From Clostridiaceae bacterium (lineage in GTDB: Bacteria > Bacillota > Clostridia > Saccharofermentanales > DTU023), in NCBI GenBank assembly GCA_012728535.1, contig JAAYEX010000236.1, forward strand, positions 1 to 6,485: 6,485 nt of DNA, given 5' to 3'. A model generated the notes under the pieces. That model was not told the DNA's origin, searched no databases, and was given only the letters and a program-made list of their open reading frames with translations. Position numbers and translations under genes: made by a program. How positions within the stretch are numbered: the first letter of the stretch is position 1; every line of letters begins with the position of its first letter. Positions 1 through 4,872 of this stretch are shown piece by piece.

Positions 1-5
1 CTGTT

Positions 6-81
6 TGGTGATCCACTGGGGATTCGAACCCCAGACCCCCTGATTAAAAGTCAGATGCTCTACCGACTGAGCTAGTGGATC
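6..81 (-). tRNA. tRNA-Lys (anticodon TTT)
   Basis: The reverse strand folds as a complete 76-nt tRNA. The acceptor stem GATCCAC pairs perfectly with GTGGATC, followed by discriminator A and an encoded CCA (plus-strand TGG at 6-8). The anticodon loop CTTTTAA gives anticodon TTT (plus-strand 46-48), and the T-arm carries GGTTCGAAT. It reads AAA and AAG lysine codons. It is the third tRNA of the leftward His-Gln-Lys operon, separated from tRNA-Gln by one nucleotide, so its 5' end must be made by processing. No terminator is visible in the five remaining bases, so the operon may continue outside the window. Confidence 0.97.
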
Positions 82-82
82 A

Positions 83-157
83 TGGCTGGGATGGCAGGAT
101 TTGAACCTGCGACTGCGGGAGTCAAAGTCCCGTGCCTTACCCCTTGGCTACACCCCA
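83..157 (-). tRNA. tRNA-Gln (anticodon TTG)
   Basis: The reverse strand gives a 75-nt tRNA. The acceptor stem TGGGGTG pairs with CATCCCA (including a U1-A72 pair, usual for bacterial tRNA-Gln, and one G-U), then discriminator G and an encoded CCA. The anticodon stem-loop is CGGGA-CTTTGAC-TCCCG with anticodon TTG (plus-strand 123-125), and the T-loop carries GGTTCAAAT. It decodes CAA and CAG. It is the middle gene of the operon, with a 13-nt A/T-rich spacer to tRNA-His and a single base to tRNA-Lys. Confidence 0.97.
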
Positions 158-170
158 ATGCAAAAAAAAA

Positions 171-248
171 TGGGGTGGAATATGGGAATCGAACCCACGA
201 CCTCCAGGGCCACAACCTGGCACTCTAACCGACTGAGCTAATTCCACC
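171..248 (-). tRNA. tRNA-His (anticodon GTG)
   Basis: The reverse strand gives a tRNA with acceptor stem GTGGAAT paired with ATTCCAC, plus an extra 5' G (G-1, plus-strand 248) opposite discriminator C73. That G-1:C73 pair is the identity hallmark of tRNA-His. The anticodon stem-loop is CCAGG-TTGTGGC-CCTGG with anticodon GTG (plus-strand 211-213); CCA is encoded. The gene comes first after the promoter at 272-300 and reads CAC and CAU codons. The start shown includes the G-1 base. Confidence 0.97.
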
Positions 249-271
249 GTGTCTTTTCGCAACGCAAAAGA

Positions 272-300
272 ATTGTAACAAGCTAATCACTTAGTGTCAA
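272..300 (-). promoter_or_regulatory. Promoter of the His-Gln-Lys tRNA operon
   Basis: Read on the minus strand there is a perfect -35 TTGACA (plus-strand 295-300), a 17-nt spacer, and -10 TACAAT (272-277) preceded by TG plus one base, so the -10 is also of the extended type. Transcription should start near 265, about 17 nt before tRNA-His. This is the best sigma-70/sigma-A promoter in the window, as expected for a stable-RNA operon. Confidence 0.9.
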
Positions 301-373
301 ATCCATTTTATTCTGCTTAAATAGATACACTTTAGGTGTTAAGCTTAGAGTAAGACTTTAGCAGTATAGCACT

Positions 374-387
374 AATTTTGCAAAATT
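374..387. repeat. Perfect 14-bp palindrome upstream of the acetyltransferase
   Basis: AATTTTGCAAAATT is identical to its own reverse complement over all 14 bases; the next flanking pair (T373/G388) does not match. It lies 38 bp before the ATG at 426 and 95 bp before the ATG at 483, in the otherwise gene-free stretch 301-482. A dimeric repressor could bind here, but its A/T richness makes chance occurrence plausible. I saw no convincing plus-strand promoter beside it. Confidence 0.35.
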
Positions 388-482
388 GTCTAAGCTCAAG
401 CACGGAAAGAAGTAAAGATACTGAAATGTTAGATAATAAGCACTTTATAACCGAAAAGATACAGGTGAATTTGTTTAAAAAA

Positions 483-1034
483 ATGTTAACCGGCACCTTT
501 TTGCAGGGGGAAAGAGTCTTAATACGCAATCTTGAAGCTAAGGATTATGATGCGCTATCAATATTTTTTGCTGATGAGGATGTGATGTACTACTATCTGC
601 CGGCCAGACAGCAAACATTTTCCGCAAGGGAACTGGATGAACTTTTGGCAGATTGGAATGATTTAGACACATCCTTTGTTTTTACGGTTTTATATGAGCA
701 AAGACCTGTAGGCATAATCACATGCGAATCTGTAGATTTGGAAATGGGGCATGCGGAAGTCGGTATCGCACTGCTGAATGCTGTAGAGCGCGGTAAAGGT
801 CTGGCTTCTGAAGCCATGACTGTTTTTATCAACTTCTTGTTCGATGATCTGGAGCTTCACCGCATCAATGCCAGAATAATCAGTGGCAATAAAGACTCCT
901 TCAAGCTTTTCGAACGTTTGTGTTTTCGGCATGAAGGCACCCAACGTGAATATATCAGACGCGGGTCTACTTATCTGGATATGAATATTTTCGGCTTGTT
1001 GGCCAGAGATTGGTTGCAGAAAGACTGTAAGTAA
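483..1034 (+). CDS. GNAT family N-acetyltransferase, RimJ/RimL type
   Basis: Predicted cytoplasmic acetyltransferase that moves an acetyl group from acetyl-CoA to an amine; the substrate cannot be told from sequence. With the start at 483 it has 183 residues, the usual size for this family. Visible features in order: the N-terminal LQGERVLIRNLEAKD strand-turn typical of RimJ/RimL proteins, a central VGIITCESV strand, an EVGIALL strand leading into the acetyl-CoA pyrophosphate loop ERGKGLASEA (R/Q-x-x-G-x-G/A pattern), then HRINARIISGNKDSFKLFERLCF (motif B, the N-x-x-S-x-x-x-x-E region) and the closing DMNIFGLLARDW. The start is uncertain. ATG 426 would add 19 residues, and GTG 465, TTG 471 and TTG 378 are in frame too. 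None has an ideal ribosome site: AGGTGA at 463-468 is 14 nt from ATG 483, and GGAAAG near 404 is about 16 nt from ATG 426. I preferred 483 because the family fold begins right after it. The gene stands alone and diverges from the tRNA-His operon. Family assignment is firm; substrates of relatives include ribosomal proteins and small amines. Confidence 0.85.
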   Translation: MLTGTFLQGERVLIRNLEAKDYDALSIFFADEDVMYYYLPARQQTFSARELDELLADWNDLDTSFVFTVLYEQRPVGIITCESVDLEMGHAEVGIALLNAVERGKGLASEAMTVFINFLFDDLELHRINARIISGNKDSFKLFERLCFRHEGTQREYIRRGSTYLDMNIFGLLARDWLQKDCK

Positions 1035-1042
1035 CTTAAACG

Positions 1043-1051
1043 TGGTAGAAT
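1043..1051 (+). promoter_or_regulatory. Candidate extended -10 promoter for the 1087/1150 genes
   Basis: TGG-TAGAAT fits the extended -10 pattern (TGn followed by TAnnnT), with the hexamer at 1046-1051. No good -35 hexamer lies 16-18 nt upstream, which extended -10 promoters tolerate. It sits 9 bp past the acetyltransferase stop; transcription would begin near 1058, giving a leader of about 30 nt before the ATG at 1087. The same TAGAAT hexamer occurs in the tRNA-Gly promoter and in the topoisomerase promoter candidate. Readthrough from the acetyltransferase gene is the alternative. Confidence 0.45.
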
Positions 1052-1076
1052 AAGCGCCGTAGAAGAAATTTTACTC

Positions 1077-1081
1077 GGAGG
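1077..1081 (+). promoter_or_regulatory. Strong ribosome binding site of the 19-codon ORF
   Basis: GGAGG is followed after exactly 5 nt by ATG 1087. It is a perfect Shine-Dalgarno core at optimal distance, clearly better than anything before ATG 1150, where GGTGGAG (1129-1135) is 14 nt away. It therefore points to translation entering at 1087 rather than at 1150. Confidence 0.7.
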
Positions 1082-1086
1082 TTAGC

Positions 1087-1146
1087 ATGCCTCGCGGGAT
1101 TGAAAGGATACTCACCAAAATGATTTTTGGTGGAGAACTGGTATAA
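1087..1146 (+). CDS. Short 19-codon ORF (leader peptide or cut-off N-terminus)
   Basis: The predicted product is MPRGIERILTKMIFGGELV, ending in TAA at 1144-1146. I do not recognise the peptide. The case for translation is the GGAGG site five bases before the ATG. The stop is followed by GCT and then the ATG (1150) of the phosphatase-like gene, in the same frame: 1150 minus 1087 is 63, exactly 21 codons. Three readings are possible: a leader peptide whose termination lets ribosomes reinitiate three bases later (translational coupling), an original N-terminus cut off by a nonsense change in this strain or assembly, or stop readthrough. The peptide has no signal-peptide character and no run of regulatory codons, which argues against classical amino-acid attenuation. 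The sequence alone does not decide between the three. Confidence 0.5.
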   Translation: MPRGIERILTKMIFGGELV

Positions 1147-1149
1147 GCT

Positions 1150-2562
1150 ATGATCCGATCGACCTTGACGGCTCATTTGGCCGAACGTGATCGCAAAGAG
1201 CTCACATTACAACTTAATGACCGCGATATCGGCCTGTTGGCTACGCACCGGCAACAACACTATGTTGCTTCGGGTAATCGCCGTGTTCAATTGATTGCCG
1301 GTATTCTGACAGATAAAGATGATCCCTCGGCAATACACAACACACGTGTCCAGTTACGACAGTGGCAGCTGGCCTTCCGTAATTTGCAAATACAGGGTTT
1401 GTCCCGTTTCATGGAAGAGGGGATAGATGACGGGCTGGAAGCGGATTTTCTCTTCCTGATGACAGCAGAAATTGTTTTCGTTTTTTGCCGCAGAGATCTG
1501 GGCGTGTATCTGCATCGCGGAGAACGAATCTACAGACAACAGCCGACACTTCCTCCGCATGCAAACTTGTCAGAGTCTATTCGCAAGCTTGATTTCTATG
1601 CCTTCAGGCCACGCGAGAATGACAATTTTCTGATAATTGATCCTGAATTTATTGAGTTGTTCATGGCTGAAGAGCTGGAAGATCTTTTTGGTGATATGCG
1701 CCAGTTGAATGTATCTATGGCGGAGTTAAGCAGCATTGCCTCACAGTCAGGCTACTCGGATGATACAACCTGGTTTTCCGTTCATGTACAAAGGATAGAT
1801 GCCGGACAGATCGGGAGCTACAAAACAGCGACATTAGGAAACAGTCAATATGATCATTCCGACTTTCTGCAATCGATTCGCCGTTCAAAAGTTGTACCGC
1901 TCAGAGATGGAAATGTCCGCATTTTACCTCCGGAACTGGAAATGCAAAGGCAGGTCAGATACCTTGAAGAAAGTCAGGCCAAGGCACCGAAGTTCGTTTC
2001 TAGTTTCGGCTATGAAAAACCCAGTTTGCAAAACAAAAAAGCCAATAATAACAGACAATATCCTTCAGCTGCACGCACACAGGAAGAGAACCCGCCTGAA
2101 CCGAAAGTAATCGATCGGATTAAAATGTGGAATGCAGGAGGCATTAAGAGTTATTTAAAGAAATTTCTATATAAGATCACACATTTATTTGAACATTCAC
2201 GTAGTCTTTCAATTCTGACCTTCCTGGCCATTGTTTTGCTGGTACTCTTACTTCTTGTCTGGGGAATAACAAGTATCGGTTCAGCTAAGAGCAATAAAGG
2301 CGAGCTTACAAGCACTGAAAGCACTTTGGCGCAAAGTTCCGCCATTGACCCGGACGAGACTATATTTGAAATTGAAGTTGAGGTAAGAGCTAACAGCTTG
2401 CAGGTTATGACTTCTCCCGGTGCAACGGACCTTGTAGCTACTTTACAAAGAGGGGACAGGGTTTTTCAAACAAGTCAGGCCGAAGAAGGCTGGGTAAGAG
2501 TTCGTCTACCTGACGGACGACAGGGTTATGTCCTCGTACAACTCTTGTTTCCTGAAGAATGA
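1150..2562 (+). CDS. Membrane protein: degenerate PP2C-like domain, one TM helix, SH3b domain
   Basis: The product has 470 residues with four visible parts. Residues 1 to about 215 resemble a diverged PP2C/PPM phosphatase core: FVFCRRDLGVYLHRGERIYRQQP (about 110-132) matches the strand-turn-strand that is usually GDSRxYLxRxG, PRENDNFLIIDPEFIELF (154-171) matches the region that is normally pGDxLLLcSDG, and SGYSDDTTWFSVHV (200-213) matches the terminal G-x-x-DNxT strand. The expected DG motifs are altered (IIDPEF, SDDTTW) and no N-terminal DGxG motif is evident, so enzymatic activity is doubtful. A charged, low-complexity linker follows (about 216-345), then one hydrophobic helix (353-376, preceded by basic residues, so N-terminus inside) and a C-terminal bacterial SH3 (SH3b) domain (about 406-469, with RGDRVFQ, GWVRVRLPDGRQGYV) expected outside, where such domains often bind the cell wall. 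I infer a sensor or scaffold linking cytoplasm and wall. The SH3b and membrane helix are clear; the PP2C relationship is a weaker, motif-level judgement. The true start may be 1087 if the TAA at 1144 is not a real boundary. Confidence 0.8.
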   Translation: MIRSTLTAHLAERDRKELTLQLNDRDIGLLATHRQQHYVASGNRRVQLIAGILTDKDDPSAIHNTRVQLRQWQLAFRNLQIQGLSRFMEEGIDDGLEADFLFLMTAEIVFVFCRRDLGVYLHRGERIYRQQPTLPPHANLSESIRKLDFYAFRPRENDNFLIIDPEFIELFMAEELEDLFGDMRQLNVSMAELSSIASQSGYSDDTTWFSVHVQRIDAGQIGSYKTATLGNSQYDHSDFLQSIRRSKVVPLRDGNVRILPPELEMQRQVRYLEESQAKAPKFVSSFGYEKPSLQNKKANNNRQYPSAARTQEENPPEPKVIDRIKMWNAGGIKSYLKKFLYKITHLFEHSRSLSILTFLAIVLLVLLLLVWGITSIGSAKSNKGELTSTESTLAQSSAIDPDETIFEIEVEVRANSLQVMTSPGATDLVATLQRGDRVFQTSQAEEGWVRVRLPDGRQGYVLVQLLFPEE

Positions 2563-2592
2563 AAAACCCCTAAAACTTATGTCTTAAGGGTT
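2562..2592 (-). terminator. Intrinsic terminator of the Gly-Arg tRNA operon
   Basis: On the minus strand, AACCCTTAAGAC, a 4-nt loop and GTTTTAGGGGTT form a stem of 12 positions with two mismatches, closed at its base by AACCC/GGGTT. It is followed at once by a T run (plus-strand A562-A566 equivalent, at 2562-2566). This suits transcripts leaving tRNA-Arg leftward. On the plus strand the same hairpin follows the stop of the 1150-2562 gene but lacks a good T tract (GGGTTGAAAT), so termination in that direction is probably weaker. Confidence 0.65.
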
Positions 2593-2598
2593 GAAATA

Positions 2599-2675
2599 TG
2601 GCGAGCATAGCAGGACTCGAACCTGCGACCCACAGCTTAGAAGGCTGTTGCTCTATCCAACTGAGCTATATGCCC
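2599..2675 (-). tRNA. tRNA-Arg (anticodon TCT)
   Basis: The reverse strand gives a 77-nt tRNA. The acceptor stem GGGCATA pairs with TATGCTC (one G-U), then discriminator G and an encoded CCA. The anticodon stem-loop is ACAGC-CTTCTAA-GCTGT with anticodon TCT (plus-strand 2639-2641), and the T-arm carries GGTTCGAGT. It reads AGA and AGG arginine codons. It is the second gene of the Gly-Arg operon and is followed by the hairpin at 2562-2592. Its 3' end lies 36 nt from the stop codon of the convergent plus-strand gene. Confidence 0.97.
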
Positions 2676-2685
2676 ATGAGAAAAA

Positions 2686-2759
2686 TGGAGCGGGTGAAGG
2701 GAATCGAACCCTCACGATCAGCTTGGAAGGCTGATGTTCTGCCACTAAACTACACCCGC
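2686..2759 (-). tRNA. tRNA-Gly (anticodon TCC)
   Basis: The reverse strand gives a 74-nt tRNA. The acceptor stem GCGGGTG pairs with CACCCGC by the expected perfect complement (read as TTCACCCGC at the 3' side), then discriminator T and an encoded CCA. The anticodon stem-loop is TCAGC-CTTCCAA-GCTGA with anticodon TCC (plus-strand 2725-2727), and the T-arm carries GGTTCGATT. It reads GGA and GGG codons. It is the first gene after the promoter at 2780-2808, with a 10-nt spacer to tRNA-Arg. Confidence 0.97.
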
Positions 2760-2779
2760 GTTTGATACGAACAGTCGCT

Positions 2780-2808
2780 ATTCTACCTGAGCTTTGAATT
2801 TTTGTAAA
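2780..2808 (-). promoter_or_regulatory. Promoter of the Gly-Arg tRNA operon
   Basis: On the minus strand, -35 TTTACA (plus-strand 2803-2808) is followed by a 17-nt spacer and -10 TAGAAT (2780-2785). The start should be near 2773, about 14 nt before tRNA-Gly. The sequence just after the -10 (AGCGACTG) is fairly GC-rich, as often seen at growth-rate-controlled stable RNA promoters. It overlaps the candidate plus-strand promoter of the topoisomerase operon. Confidence 0.8.
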
Positions 2809-2823
2809 GTACATGCTTAGAAT
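2794..2823 (+). promoter_or_regulatory. Candidate promoter of the topoisomerase operon
   Basis: TTGAAT (2794-2799), an 18-nt spacer and TAGAAT (2818-2823) make a reasonable sigma-A-type promoter. The start would be near 2830, leaving a leader of about 50 nt to ATG 2881. The tRNA-Gly -35 element (2803-2808, other strand) falls inside this spacer, so the two promoters should compete for polymerase. It is the best plus-strand match in 2761-2864 by eye. Confidence 0.5.
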
Positions 2824-2864
2824 CATAACTTGAGTTTTAAATACGATCATGACAAAATTACTTT

Positions 2865-2874
2865 GGAGGAAGGA
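2865..2874 (+). promoter_or_regulatory. Ribosome binding site fixing the topoisomerase B start
   Basis: GGAGGAAGGA is purine-rich and ends 6 nt before ATG 2881. It lies inside the open frame that could be extended back to TTG 2830, and so shows that the ATG at 2881 is the real start. Confidence 0.85.
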
Positions 2875-2880
2875 TTATTA

Positions 2881-4863
2881 ATGACTAAACACTATGACAA
2901 TGAGAGCATTTCCTCGCTAAAGGGGGCTGACAGAGTACGTTTGCGTCCCAGTGTAATTTTTGGTTCTGAGGATTTACGGGGTGCCCAGCAGGCATTTTTT
3001 GAAATATTGTCAAACTCGATTGATGAAGCCAGAGCCGGTTTTGGGGATCTTATATCAATTACCCGTTTTAAGGACTATTCCATTTTGGTGGAGGACCGTG
3101 GCAGGGGTATACCCCTGGACTACAATCAAAAAGAGGACCGATATAACTGGGAGTTAGTTTACTGTGAGCTATACGCGGGCGGTAAATACAAAACAAATCT
3201 GGGCGAAAATTATGAGTATAGTCTTGGTCTTAATGGCTTAGGGGCTTGTGCCACTCAATATGCTTCTCGTTTTTTTGATGTGGAAGTCACCAGAGATGGA
3301 TATCTCTATGAGCTGCATTTTGAGAAGGGTGAGAATATCGGCGGACTTAAAAAGACTGAGACCAAATCCCGCCGAACAGGCACAAAACAGCATTTTCTAT
3401 TGGACTATGATGTCTTGACCGATATAAAGATTCCCACGGAGTTTTTCCTTGAAACATTGAAGCAACAAGCTATTGTTAACAGCGGTACTGTCTTCGAATT
3501 CAAAGATCAAATAAGTGGAGAAGAACACAGTTTCTCTTATCCCGACGGTATTCTGGCTTATGTCAGAGAAGTCAACCAGGAGAAGGGGCGCATGAGCAAT
3601 GCCTATTCTTTTCAGGGCGAAGGAAAGGGAAGAGACCGTTCTGACAGAGAAGAATATCGCGTCAATGCCACAATCGCTTTCGCCTTTAATAATGAAAGCA
3701 ATCTTCTGTCCTATTATCACAACTCCTCTCCTCTTGAATACGGAGGTTCCCCTGATCGTGCTGTTCGTTCGGCCTTTGTTTCTGTCTTCGATGACTGGCT
3801 TAAGCAGGAAAACAAGTATAAAAGCAATGAAAGCAAGATCAGTTTTACCGATATTGAAGATAGCCTGATCATTGTGACCAGTTCGTTTTCAACAATTACC
3901 AGTTATGAGAACCAAACGAAGCGCTCGATTAACAACCAATATATTCAACGCTTTATGACGGAACTGATCCGCAACAAACTTGATATATGGTTCATTGAAC
4001 ACCGTGAAATGAGTTTACGTGTGCTGGATCAGGTCATGATCAATAAACGCAGCCGGGAAAGAGCGGAGAAAATGCGAATCAGTGTCAAAAAAGACCTGAT
4101 GACATCGATGGATTTCACCAATAAGCCGCGTTTATTTGTAGATTGCCGGTCTCAGGACGTTAATGAACGAGAACTGTATATCGTAGAGGGTAACTCAGCT
4201 CTGGGATCAGTAAAAATGGCACGTAATGCGGATTTTCAGGCAGTAATTCCTGTAAGAGGCAAAATTCTTAATTGTCTTAAGGCAGACATACGTTCTATTT
4301 TAAACAGCGATATCATTATGGACTTAATTAAGGTTCTGGGCTGTGGTGTAGATTTAGGTAACAAACAAGTAAAAAATGTAGCTCAATTCGATATAAACAG
4401 GCTACGCTGGAACAAAGTAATTATCTGTACCGATGCCGATGTAGACGGTTTTCAGATACGCACGCTTATCCTAGCTATGTTTTTCAGATTGACCCCGCAG
4501 CTTTTAAAGGAACACAAGATATTTATTGCAGAGTCACCTCTTTTTGAAATTACCCATAGTAAAGGGAGTTTGGAAACAACACATTTTGCATATACTGAGC
4601 GGGATAAGGAAGACATCATCTCAGGCCTGGAAGGTGGCAAAGTGCATATCCAAAGATCTAAGGGTCTGGGGGAAAATGAGCCGGAGATGATGTGGCAAAC
4701 AACAATGAATCCTGAAACCCGCCGTCTGATCGAAGTAGTACCGGAAGATAAAGCAACAGCTGAAGAGACATTTGAACTCCTTTTGGGTAAAGGTGTAGCT
4801 GACAGGCGTGAATATATTGAGGAACACGGCCATAAATACGTAGATATGCTGGATGTTGTGTAG
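2881..4863 (+). CDS. parE: Type IIA DNA topoisomerase subunit B (ParE/GyrB-like)
   Basis: ATPase and TOPRIM subunit of a topoisomerase IV/gyrase enzyme; it closes on ATP to capture a second DNA duplex and pass it through a break made with the A subunit. It has 660 residues, close to the normal length. GHKL ATPase domain: FFEILSNSIDEA with general base Glu41 and Mg-binding Asn45, EDRGRGIP (71-78), AGGKY (99-103), and a G-loop GLNGLGA (116-122) where GyrB has GLHGVG. TGT is at 166-168, and Arg138 matches the aminocoumarin-contact Arg136 of E. coli GyrB. Transducer domain: QTK at 345-347 with the ATP-contacting lysine. TOPRIM: VEGNSALGS with Glu436, PVRGKILN (457-464) and TDADVDG with Asp518, Asp520 and Asp522. 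C-terminal part: QRSKGLGE (591-598), TTMNPETR and RREYIEEH. There is no sign of the large insert of proteobacterial GyrB. An Asn (438) replaces the usual Asp of EGDSA. The gene is followed after 9 nt by the A subunit, so both are co-transcribed. The choice of parE over a second gyrB is by analogy; the gyrase/topo IV class is not settled here. Confidence 0.93.
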   Translation: MTKHYDNESISSLKGADRVRLRPSVIFGSEDLRGAQQAFFEILSNSIDEARAGFGDLISITRFKDYSILVEDRGRGIPLDYNQKEDRYNWELVYCELYAGGKYKTNLGENYEYSLGLNGLGACATQYASRFFDVEVTRDGYLYELHFEKGENIGGLKKTETKSRRTGTKQHFLLDYDVLTDIKIPTEFFLETLKQQAIVNSGTVFEFKDQISGEEHSFSYPDGILAYVREVNQEKGRMSNAYSFQGEGKGRDRSDREEYRVNATIAFAFNNESNLLSYYHNSSPLEYGGSPDRAVRSAFVSVFDDWLKQENKYKSNESKISFTDIEDSLIIVTSSFSTITSYENQTKRSINNQYIQRFMTELIRNKLDIWFIEHREMSLRVLDQVMINKRSRERAEKMRISVKKDLMTSMDFTNKPRLFVDCRSQDVNERELYIVEGNSALGSVKMARNADFQAVIPVRGKILNCLKADIRSILNSDIIMDLIKVLGCGVDLGNKQVKNVAQFDINRLRWNKVIICTDADVDGFQIRTLILAMFFRLTPQLLKEHKIFIAESPLFEITHSKGSLETTHFAYTERDKEDIISGLEGGKVHIQRSKGLGENEPEMMWQTTMNPETRRLIEVVPEDKATAEETFELLLGKGVADRREYIEEHGHKYVDMLDVV

Positions 4864-4866
4864 GAG
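4862..4866 (+). promoter_or_regulatory. Ribosome binding site overlapping the B-subunit stop
   Basis: AGGAG shares its first two bases with the TAG stop codon of the B-subunit gene and ends 6 nt before ATG 4873. This arrangement lets ribosomes finishing the B subunit reload on the A subunit, which would help keep the two subunits in equal amounts. Confidence 0.8.
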
Positions 4867-4872
4867 CAGCGA

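Noticed and set aside
252..270. Possible leader hairpin CTTTTCGC/GCAAAAG before tRNA-His
   Set aside because: Only about six pairs form and they need a bulge; the similarity is mostly the T-run against the A-run, too weak to call a structure.
378..482. Longer N-terminus of the acetyltransferase from TTG 378 or ATG 426
   Set aside because: TTG 378 lies inside the palindrome and has no ribosome site. ATG 426 remains possible but adds residues before the family's usual beginning and has only a distant GGAAAG; kept as an alternative in the gene entry.
2653..2850. Minus-strand 65-residue reading frame over the tRNA genes
   Set aside because: It runs through tRNA-Gly, part of tRNA-Arg and both promoters; it is an accidental open frame.
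2830..2880. Extension of the topoisomerase B subunit to TTG 2830
   Set aside because: The ribosome site GGAGGAAGGA at 2865-2874 lies within this stretch and points to ATG 2881, and the extra 17 residues match nothing typical of the family.
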